Below, in pieces: positions 8,984 to 17,364 of a stretch of 64,000 bases of DNA. Within the stretch, counting starts at the first letter, position 1, and each line of letters starts with the position of its first letter. Made by a program: the position numbers and the translations under genes. The notes below the pieces were generated by a model. It did no database searches. It was not told where the DNA came from and saw nothing but the letters and a program-made list of their open reading frames with translations. Origin of the DNA: Tabrizicola sp. TH137 (GTDB lineage: Bacteria > Pseudomonadota > Alphaproteobacteria > Rhodobacterales > Rhodobacteraceae). The stretch lies in contig NZ_PKRQ01000006.1 of the NCBI RefSeq assembly GCF_002855575.1, positions 186,001-250,000 on the forward strand, given 5' to 3'.

Positions 8984-9895
8984 ATGTCCATCCGCCCCGT
9001 GATCCAGGAAAACCGCGCCCAGCCCACCTATGAAGGGGCGGGGGTGCATCTGCACCGCGCCTTCGGCTTTGGCGACCCCAAGCGGATGGACCCGTTCCTC
9101 CTGTTCGACGATTTCCGCAACGAAGACCCGCGCGATTACCTGCGCGGCTTTCCCTGGCACCCGCATCGGGGGATCGAGACGATCACCTATGTGCTGGCGG
9201 GCGCCGTGGAACATGGCGACAGCCTCGGCAATCACGGCCTGCTCAAGGGCGGCGATGTGCAATGGATGACCGCCGGGTCGGGCATCCTGCATCAGGAAAT
9301 GCCGCGCGGAAATGCCAGGGGGCAGATGCATGGCTTTCAGCTCTGGGCGAACCTGCCCTCCAGCCTGAAGATGACCGCGCCGCGCTATCAGGACGTGAAG
9401 GGCAAGGACATCCCCGAGATCATGGATGATGACGGGACGGTGGTGAAGGTCATCGTCGGCAGCTTCTGGGGCAAGACCGGCCCGGTGGACGGCATCGCCG
9501 CCGATCCGCAATATCTCGATATCTATGTGCCGCCGAACCGGAAGAAGACCTTCAAGGTCGATACCTACCGCCGCGCCTTCGCCTATGTCTTCGAGGGCCG
9601 GGGGAATTTCCGCGATGCCGCCCCGCCCAAGGGTGTGTTGCTGGAAAAGGAAGTGCGCGGGCAGGAGGTGAACATCCGCGACATGTCGGGCGACCGCACG
9701 CTGATCCAGTTCGGCACGGGCGACGAGGTGACGGTAACGGCAGGGCCGGACGGCATCCGCTTCCTCCTCATCTCGGGCGCGCCGATCCAGGAACCGGTGG
9801 CCTGGCACGGGCCCATCGTGATGAACACCGATGCCGAAATCCGGCAGGCCATGGCCGAGCTGAAGAACGGCACCTTCATCCGCCCGGCGCATTGA
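8984..9895 (+). CDS. Pirin family protein
   Basis: Bicupin of the pirin family, 303 residues, cytoplasmic. The metal-binding cupin motif is FPWHPHRGIETITYVLAGAV (about residues 57-76) with further ligands in GSGILHQEM; the C-terminal domain follows (GAPIQEPVAWHGPIVMNT). Related proteins have quercetinase-like dioxygenase or regulatory roles; the substrate is unknown here. AGGAGCAGGCCCC precedes the ATG. The gene is not obviously part of a pathway with its neighbours. Confidence 0.9.
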   Translation: MSIRPVIQENRAQPTYEGAGVHLHRAFGFGDPKRMDPFLLFDDFRNEDPRDYLRGFPWHPHRGIETITYVLAGAVEHGDSLGNHGLLKGGDVQWMTAGSGILHQEMPRGNARGQMHGFQLWANLPSSLKMTAPRYQDVKGKDIPEIMDDDGTVVKVIVGSFWGKTGPVDGIAADPQYLDIYVPPNRKKTFKVDTYRRAFAYVFEGRGNFRDAAPPKGVLLEKEVRGQEVNIRDMSGDRTLIQFGTGDEVTVTAGPDGIRFLLISGAPIQEPVAWHGPIVMNTDAEIRQAMAELKNGTFIRPAH

Positions 9896-9912
9896 CGCGG
9901 CGCGAAGCGGCG

Positions 9913-9941
9913 TTTCCTTCCGCGCCGGGCGCGGCTAGGAT
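9913..9941 (+). promoter_or_regulatory. Candidate promoter of the small lipoprotein gene
   Basis: TTTCCT (9913-9918), 17-base spacer, TAGGAT (9936-9941) within GGCTAGGAT, 29 bases before the ATG at 9970. Confidence 0.4.
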
Positions 9942-9969
9942 GCCGCCGACACCGTTCCGGGATGCCCGC

Positions 9970-10215
9970 ATGTTCCGCCTCTTGCCTGCCCTGTCGGCTC
10001 TGATCCTGATCGCGGGATGCAGCCAGCCCGGATTCATCGAGACCGGAGAGGTCGGACCGGCACCCCCGCTTCTGCCAGTGGAAGAGATCCTTGCCGAAGG
10101 CAGCCCGCATCTCGACGCCGAGGCGACGGCCGCCCTGGAGGCCCGCGCCGCCGCCCTGCGCGACCGGGCCGGACTGCCGGCCGCAGAAGTGGCTGGCAGC
10201 GGCAGCGGCGGCTAG
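9970..10215 (+). CDS. Small lipoprotein, unknown function
   Basis: 81 residues. MFRLLPALSALILIAGCSQP is a clear lipoprotein signal with lipobox LIAG|C, so the mature protein starts at Cys17 and should be lipid-anchored. The rest is short, Ala/Glu-rich and probably one helix (DAEATAALEARAAALRDRAG) with a Gly/Ser tail. An upstream ATG at 9892 would place unrelated sequence before the signal peptide and I reject it. I do not recognise a family. It has its own promoter candidate and lies upstream of hom. Confidence 0.7.
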   Translation: MFRLLPALSALILIAGCSQPGFIETGEVGPAPPLLPVEEILAEGSPHLDAEATAALEARAAALRDRAGLPAAEVAGSGSGG

Positions 10216-10281
10216 GCCTGCGTTGCACCGCCCGCGCCGACGGGATAACAGGGCGGGGTCGCCCTGATGATGGAGTCTCCC

Positions 10282-11577
10282 ATGCCCGCGCCCCTTCGCC
10301 TCGGTCTTGCCGGTCTGGGAACCGTCGGCATCGGCGTGGTGAAGATCGTGCAGCGCCATGCCGATCTGATCGCCGCCCGCGCGGGCCGCCCGGTGACGAT
10401 CACCGCCGTCTCGGCCCGCGACCGGGCCAAGACCCGCGACGCCGACCTGTCGGGCTATGCCTGGGAAACCGATCCCGTCGCGCTGGCCCGCCGCGACGAT
10501 GTGGATGTCTTCGTCGAGGTGATGGGGGGCCATGACGGCCCTGCCAAGGCCGCGACCGAAGCGGCCCTCGCCGCAGGCAAGGACGTGGTCACCGCCAACA
10601 AGGCCCTTCTTGCCCATCACGGGCAGGCGCTGGCCGAAGCGGCCGAGGCGACAGGCCGCGCGATCCGCTTCGAGGCCGCCGTGGCCGGCGGCATTCCGGT
10701 CATCAAGGCCCTGACCGAAGGGCTGGCGGCAAACCAGATGCGCCGGGTGATGGGCGTGATGAACGGCACCTGCAACTATATCCTCACCCGGATGCAGAAC
10801 GCCGGCCTGCCCTATGAAACGGTCTTCGAAGAGGCGCGGCAACTCGGCTATCTGGAGGCCGACCCCAATCTCGATGTGGGCGGCATCGATGCGGGCCACA
10901 AGCTTTCCCTCCTTGCCGCCATCGCCTTCGGCACGAAGGTCAGCTTCGACAAGGTGGAACTCGAAGGCATCGGCAATGTGTCCATCGAGGACATCCGCAT
11001 GGCCGACGACATGGGCTATCACATCAAGCTTCTCGGCGTGGCCCAGATGACGGGCCGGGGGCTGGAACAGCGCATGACCCCCTGCCTCGTCCCCGCCGAA
11101 AGCCCGCTCGGCCAGTTGCAGGGCGGGACCAATATGGTGGTGCTGGAAGGCGACAGCGTGGGCCAGATCGTGCTGCGCGGCCCCGGCGCGGGCGAAGGCC
11201 CGACGGCAAGCGCGGTGATGGCCGATGTGATCGACCTCGCCCGCGGCTTCCGACTCCCGACCTTCGGGCGTCCGGCCGCCACCCTGGTCGATCCGGTTGC
11301 GGCGAAATCCGCCACCCCGGCCCCCTATTACATCCGGATGACCCTGCTCGACAAACCCGGCGCGCTGGCCAAGGTCGCCACCTGCATCGGCGAGGCGGGC
11401 ATCTCCATCGACCAGATGCGCCAGATCAACCAGCCCGGCGAGCAGGATGACAAGGCCACGGTCCTGATCGTCACCCACAAGGCCGCGCCCGCCGATATCG
11501 GCTGGGCCCTGTCGCGCATCCCGGAAACCGGGGTGCTGGTCGGCGCACCCGTGGCCATCCGCATCGAAGAGGTCTGA
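10282..11577 (+). CDS. hom: Homoserine dehydrogenase
   Basis: NAD(P)-dependent reduction of aspartate semialdehyde to homoserine on the way to threonine and methionine. 431 residues with the three expected parts: Rossmann domain (GLAGLGTVGIGVVK, about residues 7-20), catalytic domain with GVMNGTCNYILTRM and LSLLAAIAFGT, and a C-terminal ACT regulatory domain (MTLLDKPGALAKVATCIGEA). The start at 10282 has GGAG seven bases upstream; the ATG at 10267 adds five residues and no better site. The ACT domain implies feedback control by an amino acid, usually threonine. Confidence 0.96.
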   Translation: MPAPLRLGLAGLGTVGIGVVKIVQRHADLIAARAGRPVTITAVSARDRAKTRDADLSGYAWETDPVALARRDDVDVFVEVMGGHDGPAKAATEAALAAGKDVVTANKALLAHHGQALAEAAEATGRAIRFEAAVAGGIPVIKALTEGLAANQMRRVMGVMNGTCNYILTRMQNAGLPYETVFEEARQLGYLEADPNLDVGGIDAGHKLSLLAAIAFGTKVSFDKVELEGIGNVSIEDIRMADDMGYHIKLLGVAQMTGRGLEQRMTPCLVPAESPLGQLQGGTNMVVLEGDSVGQIVLRGPGAGEGPTASAVMADVIDLARGFRLPTFGRPAATLVDPVAAKSATPAPYYIRMTLLDKPGALAKVATCIGEAGISIDQMRQINQPGEQDDKATVLIVTHKAAPADIGWALSRIPETGVLVGAPVAIRIEEV

Positions 11578-11584
11578 CCGGGGC

Positions 11585-11692
11585 CGAAAACTTTTCATCC
11601 GAAAAGTTTTCGCAGAAGCAAATTTTTCGACGAAAAATTTGCGCCCCGCCCGGAGGGCGGGGGTGCGAAAATTCTTCGTCGAAGAATTTTCG
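11585..11692. repeat. Array of four hairpins between hom and glpX
   Basis: Four back-to-back palindromes fill the intergenic space: 11585-11612 (CGAAAACTTTTC arms, 4-base loop), 11618-11642 (GCAAATTTTTCG arms around one base), 11644-11662 (CCCCGCCC arms, 3-base loop) and 11666-11692 (CGAAAATTCTTCG arms around one base). Three are AT-rich in otherwise GC-rich DNA and share the plan of CGAAAA-type outer or inner ends. The first lies 7 bases past the hom stop and could end transcription in either direction; the rest look like a dispersed repeat unit. Confidence 0.8.
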
Positions 11693-11796
11693 TCCACGGC
11701 CTCCACGCAACCGCCGCAGGGGCCGTTAGCGCCATCACGCTTGCCGCGCCCGCCGCCCGGCGATATGCGGGCGGAAACGGCAGGGAAGAGGGACAG

Positions 11797-12762
11797 ATGG
11801 CCGACAAGCAGGAATTCGAGGATCGCCTCCTCTCGCTGGGCCTTGCCCGCGTCTCCGAGGCGGCGGCGCTGGCCTCGGCGGCGCTGATCGGGCGGGGCGA
11901 CGAAAAGGCCGCCGATCAGGCCGCCGTCAATGCCATGCGCGACCAGCTCAACCTTCTCGACATCGCCGGTGTGGTGGTGATCGGCGAGGGGGAGCGGGAC
12001 GAGGCCCCGATGCTCTATATCGGCGAAGAGGTGGGCACCGGCAACGGCCCCGCCGTGGACATCGCGCTCGATCCGCTGGAAGGCACCACGCTGACGGCCA
12101 AGGACATGCCCAATGCGCTGACCGTCATCGCCATGGCGCCGCGCGGCACGCTGCTGCATGCCCCCGATGTCTATATGGACAAGCTCGCCATCGGACCGGG
12201 CTTCCGTCCCGGCACCGTGACCATGAGCATGAGCCCGGCAGAGCGCGTCTCGGCGCTGGCCGCCGCCAAGGGCTGCTCGACGGAGGATATCACCGTCTGC
12301 GTGCTGGAACGGCCCCGGCACGAGGAGATGATCAAGGAGATCCGCTCCACCGGCGCGGCGATCCGGCTGATCACCGATGGCGATGTGGCGGGTGTCATGC
12401 ATTGCGCCGAACCCGAGGTGACGGGGATCGACATGTATATGGGATCGGGCGGCGCGCCCGAGGGCGTGCTGGCCGCCGCCGCGCTGAAATGCATGGGCGG
12501 GCAGTTCTTCGGCAAGCTGCTCTTCCGCAACGAGGATGAACGCGCCCGCGCCCGCAAGGCCGGGATCACCAATTTCGACCGCGTCTATACCCGCGACGAT
12601 CTGGTGCGGGGCGATGTGATCTTCGCGGCGACGGGGGTGACCAACGGCTCGCTCCTTGCCGGGATCAAGCGCGAGCCGAAGATGGTGACGACCGAGACGA
12701 TCCTGATGCGGTCGAAGACCGGCTCGGTGCGCCGCGTGCTCTATCGCAGCCCGCTGAAATAG
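11797..12762 (+). CDS. glpX: Class II fructose-1,6-bisphosphatase
   Basis: Hydrolyses fructose-1,6-bisphosphate to fructose-6-phosphate in gluconeogenesis; 321 residues, cytoplasmic, metal-dependent. GlpX signatures are GRGDEKAADQAAVNAMR (about residues 32-48), VVIGEGERDEAPML (about 61-74, metal ligands) and DPLEGTTLTA (about 92-101, the DPLEGT site shared by the inositol-phosphatase superfamily). GGAAGAGGGACAG precedes the start. The pairing hom-glpX-recJ is common in this bacterial group and need not be functional. Confidence 0.95.
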   Translation: MADKQEFEDRLLSLGLARVSEAAALASAALIGRGDEKAADQAAVNAMRDQLNLLDIAGVVVIGEGERDEAPMLYIGEEVGTGNGPAVDIALDPLEGTTLTAKDMPNALTVIAMAPRGTLLHAPDVYMDKLAIGPGFRPGTVTMSMSPAERVSALAAAKGCSTEDITVCVLERPRHEEMIKEIRSTGAAIRLITDGDVAGVMHCAEPEVTGIDMYMGSGGAPEGVLAAAALKCMGGQFFGKLLFRNEDERARARKAGITNFDRVYTRDDLVRGDVIFAATGVTNGSLLAGIKREPKMVTTETILMRSKTGSVRRVLYRSPLK

Positions 12763-12776
12763 GGCACGCCGGCGCG

Positions 12777-12794
12777 GATGCGGCCCTCCGCATC
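12777..12794 (+). terminator. Small hairpin after glpX
   Basis: GATGCGG and CCGCATC arms around a 4-base loop, 14 bases past the glpX stop and followed by TTCCC. A modest stem; a possible terminator only. Confidence 0.35.
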
Positions 12795-12846
12795 TTCCCG
12801 GCATCGGCTCTTGCACCAAAGCGGGCTTTGCGGCACTCCCTGAGCC

Positions 12847-14598
12847 ATGACCCTGCGCGCCTTCCTGAATGTCGATGCCTCGCTGACCGGCCGCCGCTGG
12901 GTCGGCCCGACCGCCGAGGAAGACCGTCTGGCCGAGGCGATGGCACAGCAGACGCGGCTGCCGCTGGCGCTCTGCCATACGCTGGTGCGCCGCGGCGTCG
13001 CGCCAGAGGCGGCGGCGGCCTTCCTCGCCCCTGCCCTGCGCGACCTGCTGCCCGATCCGCTCTCCCTGCGCGACATGGGCCCCGCCGCCGCCCGGGTGCT
13101 GCGGGCGGTTGCGGCCCACGAACCCATCGCCGTCTTTGCCGATTATGACGTGGATGGCGGCAGTTCTGCCGCGCTTCTCATCACCTGGCTGCGGGCCATG
13201 GGGCATCAGGCCACGCTCTATATCCCTGACCGGATCGACGAAGGCTATGGCCCCAACGTCCCCGCCATGGAGGCCCTTGCCGACCGCCACCGCCTGATCC
13301 TCTGCGTCGATTGCGGGACGCTGTCGCATGACCCGATCGCCGCCGCCGTCAGCAGGGGGGCGGATGTCGTCGTGCTCGACCACCATCTGGGGGCCGAGAC
13401 GCTGCCGCCTGCGCTGGCCGTGGTGAACCCCAACCGGCAGGACGAGGACGGCGCCCTCGGCCATCTTTGCGCGGCCTCCGTCGTCTTCCTCATGCTGGTG
13501 GAGGCGAACCGCCAGCTCCGTGGGCAGGGCGTGCAAGGGCCGGACCTGATGGCGATGCTGGATCTGGTGGCGCTGGCCACGGTGGCCGATGTCGCGCCGC
13601 TGATCGGCGTGAACCGCGCGCTGGTGCGGCAGGGGCTGAAGGTGATGGCGCGGCGCGAACGGATCGGCCTGCGCGCCCTGGCCGATGTGGCGCGGATGGA
13701 TCAGGCGCCGAACAGCTATGCCCTGGGTTTCCTTCTCGGCCCGCGGGTCAATGCGGGCGGGCGGATCGGCGCGGCCGATCTGGGCGCGCGGCTTCTGTGC
13801 TGCGAGAACGAGGCCGAGGCGCAGGCGCTGGCCGCCCAGCTGGACGAATTGAACAGCGAGCGGCGCGAGATCGAGATGCGCGTCCGCGACGCCGCCCTGG
13901 CCCAGGCCGAGGCGCGGGGTCTTGACGGCCCGCTCGTCTGGGCGGCGGGCGAAGGCTGGCATCCCGGTGTGGTGGGCATCGTCGCCAGCCGGTTGAAAGA
14001 GGCGACCAACCGCCCCGCCGTGGTGATCGGGCTGGAGGGCGGCATGGGCAAGGGATCGGGGCGCTCTGTCAGTGGCGTCGATCTGGGGGCCTCGGTCCAC
14101 CGGCTGGCCGCCGAAGGGCTGCTGGTCAAAGGCGGCGGGCATCGCATGGCGGCGGGCCTGACCGTCGAGGAAGGCAAGCTGGAGGCGGCGATGGCGCGGC
14201 TGTCCGACCTGCTCGCCCGGCAGGGCGCGGGGGCCACGGGACCGGCGGACCTGAAGCTGGACGGGCTGCTGATGCCGTCCGCCGCCGACCGCGCGCTGGT
14301 GGAACGGCTGGAAGAGGCGGGGCCCTTCGGCGCCTCCGCCCCCGCGCCACGCTTCGCCTTTGCGGCGATGTCCGTCCGCGCCCGCCGTGTGGGCGAAACC
14401 CATCTGCGCCTGAGCTTCGGCGATGGCGCGGGGCCGACGCTCGAGGCGATGGCCTTCGGCGCCTTCGACGGCCCGCTCGGCCCTGCGCTGATGGAGGCGG
14501 GGCATCAGCGGTTCCATCTGGCGGGGCGGCTGGAACTCAACACCTGGAATGGCAGCACGAAGGTCCAGTTGCGCCTTGAAGACGCCGCGCGGGCCTGA
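12847..14598 (+). CDS. recJ: Single-stranded-DNA-specific exonuclease RecJ
   Basis: 5'-3' single-strand exonuclease of recombination and mismatch repair, DHH phosphoesterase family, 583 residues. Metal-site motifs run in order: VFADYDVDGGSSAALL (about residues 97-112), LCVDCGT, VVLDHHLGAE (the DHH motif) and, in the DHHA1 domain, GGGHRMAAGLTV. A C-terminal OB-like region ends the protein with ELNTWNGSTKVQLRLED. The ATG at 12847 gives the normal family start and length. It follows glpX by 84 bases. Confidence 0.95.
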   Translation: MTLRAFLNVDASLTGRRWVGPTAEEDRLAEAMAQQTRLPLALCHTLVRRGVAPEAAAAFLAPALRDLLPDPLSLRDMGPAAARVLRAVAAHEPIAVFADYDVDGGSSAALLITWLRAMGHQATLYIPDRIDEGYGPNVPAMEALADRHRLILCVDCGTLSHDPIAAAVSRGADVVVLDHHLGAETLPPALAVVNPNRQDEDGALGHLCAASVVFLMLVEANRQLRGQGVQGPDLMAMLDLVALATVADVAPLIGVNRALVRQGLKVMARRERIGLRALADVARMDQAPNSYALGFLLGPRVNAGGRIGAADLGARLLCCENEAEAQALAAQLDELNSERREIEMRVRDAALAQAEARGLDGPLVWAAGEGWHPGVVGIVASRLKEATNRPAVVIGLEGGMGKGSGRSVSGVDLGASVHRLAAEGLLVKGGGHRMAAGLTVEEGKLEAAMARLSDLLARQGAGATGPADLKLDGLLMPSAADRALVERLEEAGPFGASAPAPRFAFAAMSVRARRVGETHLRLSFGDGAGPTLEAMAFGAFDGPLGPALMEAGHQRFHLAGRLELNTWNGSTKVQLRLEDAARA

Positions 14599-14636
14599 AC
14601 CGCCCGGCTTGCGTCGCGGCAGCTTCATTTTCCCTC

Positions 14637-14664
14637 TTGCACCCGCCCGGCCCCGCCATTAGAC
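14637..14664 (+). promoter_or_regulatory. Promoter of the tRNA-Glu gene
   Basis: TTGCAC (14637-14642), 16-base spacer, TTAGAC (14659-14664), placed 17 bases before the first tRNA base, which is what a short-leader tRNA promoter should look like. Confidence 0.55.
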
Positions 14665-14681
14665 ACCGCCGCACTGATCGT

Positions 14682-14756
14682 GGCCCGTTCGTCTATCGGT
14701 TAGGACACCAGGTTTTCAACCTGGGAAGAGGGGTTCGACTCCCCTACGGGCTGCCA
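14682..14756 (+). tRNA. tRNA-Glu (anticodon TTC)
   Basis: 75 bases including an encoded CCA. The acceptor arms GGCCCGT and ACGGGCT pair with a terminal G-U; the anticodon stem CCAGG/CCTGG encloses TTTTCAA with anticodon TTC at 14715-14717; the T arm reads GGGG-TTCGACT-CCCC. No intron or variable-arm oddity. Confidence 0.96.
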
Positions 14757-14839
14757 CCTCCCCTGATCGCACCACCCGAGGCACCCCCGCATCCCGCCGG
14801 GGTTCTGCGCTGTTCCCGGTCTGCCCCGCCCGGTCGGGC

Positions 14840-14868
14840 TTGACCTGCCCCGCCGGGCCGGACTAGCA
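14840..14868 (+). promoter_or_regulatory. Candidate promoter of the sulfotransferase gene
   Basis: TTGACC (14840-14845), 17-base spacer, CTAGCA (14863-14868), 54 bases before the chosen GTG. The best -35 hexamer among the CTAG-type promoters here. Confidence 0.5.
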
Positions 14869-14922
14869 CTTCCGGACAGGGGCCTTGTGCGGCCCGACCT
14901 TTTGTCCTGTGTGGAGTATCGA

Positions 14923-15654
14923 GTGACCCTTGTCCAAGCCCCCCGGCGCTTTGTCATCCTCAGCGGATCGCGCTCCGGCACCTCGCTTCTGTCGGAAACG
15001 CTGAACGTCCATCCCGAAATCCTCTGCCATGGCGAGTTGTTCCATCCGACGCCCGCCTCGCATATCAAGCGGCAGGAGGGCGACCTTTCGGTCGAAGAGG
15101 CGGTGGCCCTGCGCGACCGTGATCCGATCGGCTATCTCGACTGGGCGCTGACTCGGCCCGGCGTCGCCGCTGCCGGCTTCAAGATGTGGCGGTCGCAGCA
15201 GGACGCCGTCTGCGACCGGCTGCTGGCGGACGAAGCCACGTTGAAGATCATCTATGAACGCGAGAACGTGCTGGCCCGCTTTTCCTCCAGTCGGCTGGTG
15301 AAGGCGACGGGCATCTACAACATCAACAGCGAAAGGGCGCGTCCCGGCAAGCTGAACACCCTCGTCGATTTCAACCGCAAGGCCTTTCTCGGCTATTTCG
15401 ACGCGCATCGCGCCCTGTTCGCCGGGTATCGCGCAAGGGCGCGTGGCCCGGTGCTGGACCTGACCTATCGCGACGTCATCGAGACGGGTTTCAGCCGGGT
15501 CCTGGCTTTTCTGGGCGTGGCCGAACAGGCCCTTCCACCGCAGAAACAGCGGCTGCACAGCAACGAGATCCTGTCGCGCTTCGCCGAAGCGGACCGGGAC
15601 GCTATCCGCAAGACCCTTGCCGAGATCGGCCATCCCGAATGGGTTTCGGAATAG
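14923..15654 (+). CDS. Sulfotransferase family protein
   Basis: 243 residues. FVILSGSRSGTSLLSETLNV (about residues 9-28) is the 5'-PSB loop that binds the sulfate donor PAPS, and LKIIYERENVLARFSSSRL matches the 3'-phosphate-binding Arg/Ser segment of the family. YRDVIETGFSRVLAFLGV is the usual C-terminal segment. I choose GTG 14923 because GGAG lies six bases upstream; GTG 14887 would add 12 residues. The acceptor is unknown; the adjacent convergent polysaccharide pyruvyl transferase-like gene hints at surface glycan modification. Confidence 0.75.
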   Translation: MTLVQAPRRFVILSGSRSGTSLLSETLNVHPEILCHGELFHPTPASHIKRQEGDLSVEEAVALRDRDPIGYLDWALTRPGVAAAGFKMWRSQQDAVCDRLLADEATLKIIYERENVLARFSSSRLVKATGIYNINSERARPGKLNTLVDFNRKAFLGYFDAHRALFAGYRARARGPVLDLTYRDVIETGFSRVLAFLGVAEQALPPQKQRLHSNEILSRFAEADRDAIRKTLAEIGHPEWVSE

Positions 15655-15699
15655 CACGGCGGCGCCCCCGGCAGGGATGGGGCGGCCGCCGCGCGGCCG

Positions 15700-16872
15700 T
15701 CATTCCGCCGCCACAGTGACCGGGGGCGCCAGCCGATGCGCCACGCCGTGCCGCGTCAGATAGGCGTGAAAGCGGGCATAGTTTTCGGGATAACGCCGAT
15801 GGAAGGCGGAGGTGTCGAAGTTTTCCTCCACCAGTTGCGCCAGCGGCTTGCCTGCCTGCACCTCGGGCAGGCGCACATTGGGCAGACCCATCAGATCGCA
15901 GAATTCGCGCGTGCGCATGTCATGCACGACCCAAAGCGCCGGTATCCCCGCCTGGACCGATGTCATGTTGCCATGAAAGCGCGTGCCGATGGTGAAATCG
16001 AAACCCTGCGAAAGAAAGGCAAACCAGTCCTCCATCCGGTAGAACTGGTGAAAGCGCGCCTTGATCCAGTCCTGATAGGCGGGCAGCGACAGATGCCCCT
16101 TTCGCAACAACCCCTGCATCCCGGCAGATATCAGGGCGCAGGTCTCCTCGGGCAGGTCCTCCGTGCTTTCGACCGGGGGGTGGCGCTTCAGCTCATATTC
16201 GAAATGCGAGGACTGGCCGATGACCGTGGCCCCGGCCGCCAGGGAGGCCTGCAACAGGGGCAGTTCTTGCGATGGCCTGGTGAAATTGACGATGCTGCGC
16301 GCCAGTTCCGGGACGCCGGACAGGGCCGGAAAACGGAAGTCTGGCCGGCAGCTCAGAAAGCAGGACTGGCAGCCGATCACCTCGACATTGCGGATGCCAA
16401 GATGCTGGCAGAGGTCGGCCGTGAATTCGCCGCGCACCGCGATGCTGGGCGAATGGTCCGACAGAACCCGCAGCAGATGCAGCGTGGACGGGGCGACGAC
16501 TGCCTCCTTCACCGTCTGGCGCAGCGAGGCCTGCGCTCCCAGGCCGAAGACAACGACGGGCAGGCCAAGCCGCTGGATGATCGAGGCCAGGTGATCATGC
16601 TTGGACCCGCCTTCGCGATTGACCGCGATGGTGGTCGCTACCACGACTGCAAGATGGGTAAAGCTCGCGCGGATGCGTTCGACATCCGCCTCGCCAAGGT
16701 CCCCTGTCACGGCATCGGAATAGGACCCCAGAATATGCCGGGCGGCATAACCGTGCAGGAAGTTTCCGGTGTTCTCGCGGGCCCCCTCGCGGCCCTGCGC
16801 CCGGATGCCGATGAAGCCGACCGTTCCCCCGCTTGTCGGCAAGGGTCCATAGGCGGGCAAATTGCTTGTCAC
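15700..16872 (-). CDS. Polysaccharide pyruvyl transferase family protein
   Basis: 390 residues of the family that transfers pyruvate ketals, or acts as related glycosyl-type transferases, on polysaccharides. Recognisable parts are the N-terminal NTGNFLHGYAARHIL, the central VVVFGLGAQASLRQTV with PSIAVRGEFTADLC, and near the C-terminus DFTIGTRFHGNMTSVQAGIP, the family's GTRFHG motif, followed by VVHDMRTREFCDLMGLPNV. Convergent with the sulfotransferase gene 45 bases away. The substrate is not predictable from sequence. Confidence 0.75.
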   Translation of the reverse strand: MTSNLPAYGPLPTSGGTVGFIGIRAQGREGARENTGNFLHGYAARHILGSYSDAVTGDLGEADVERIRASFTHLAVVVATTIAVNREGGSKHDHLASIIQRLGLPVVVFGLGAQASLRQTVKEAVVAPSTLHLLRVLSDHSPSIAVRGEFTADLCQHLGIRNVEVIGCQSCFLSCRPDFRFPALSGVPELARSIVNFTRPSQELPLLQASLAAGATVIGQSSHFEYELKRHPPVESTEDLPEETCALISAGMQGLLRKGHLSLPAYQDWIKARFHQFYRMEDWFAFLSQGFDFTIGTRFHGNMTSVQAGIPALWVVHDMRTREFCDLMGLPNVRLPEVQAGKPLAQLVEENFDTSAFHRRYPENYARFHAYLTRHGVAHRLAPPVTVAAE

Positions 16873-16956
16873 TGTGCTACTCCGTCACTCGTTACCGGCG
16901 CGAAGAAAGGCACAGCCTCCCCGACCCGTCAAGCCGGATGCCCGGCCCGCCCGGCA

Positions 16957-17364
16957 TCAGGCTGGGATCACCGCCGTCGCCTCGATCTCCACCTTGGCGC
17001 GGTCCTCGACCAGCGCCACCACCTGCACCAGGGCCATGGCCGGGTAATGCCGCCCGATCACCGCCTTGTAGGCCCGCCCCAGGTCCTTCAGCGAGGCGAG
17101 GTATTCCCGCTTGTCCGTCACATACCAGGTCAGCCGCACCAGATGCTCCGGCCCCGCCCCGGCGCAGGCCAGCACCTCGACGATGGACCGCAGCGCCTGC
17201 TCCGCCTGCCCCACGAAATCATCCGTCTCGAAGACCTGATCGGCATTCCAGCCGATGATCCCCCCGGTGAACACCATCCGCCCGGTGGCGGCCACCCCGT
17301 TGGAATAGCCGATGGCGGGTTTCCAATGCGACGGGTGCAGGAATTGCAGCGTGCTGTCGGTCAT
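16957..17364 (-). CDS. Rid/YjgF-family protein, atypical active site
   Basis: 135-residue Rid-superfamily protein, last gene of the 2-aminobenzoyl-CoA-type operon. Family features include YSNGVAATGRMVFTGG and the C-terminal KVEIEATAVIPA. Classic RidA enamine/imine deaminases have an Arg in the PARS-type segment before that end; here the segment reads HYPAMALVQV, with Met, so the classic deaminase residue seems absent. In this operon a protein that handles enamine intermediates would make sense, because the aminobenzoyl-CoA product is an enamine, but this is inference. Its ATG overlaps the upstream thioesterase stop (ATGA). Confidence 0.8.
   Translation of the reverse strand: MTDSTLQFLHPSHWKPAIGYSNGVAATGRMVFTGGIIGWNADQVFETDDFVGQAEQALRSIVEVLACAGAGPEHLVRLTWYVTDKREYLASLKDLGRAYKAVIGRHYPAMALVQVVALVEDRAKVEIEATAVIPA

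Noticed and set aside
11585-11692. A CRISPR array
   Set aside because: The units are palindromes of different sequence with no regular spacers, and no cas genes are present.
9583-14628. A 1681-codon open frame on the minus strand
   Set aside because: It runs antisense to pirin, hom, glpX and recJ, which have full family motifs. GC-rich codon bias makes long antisense frames common; the translation is low-complexity and rich in Arg, His, Gly and Pro.
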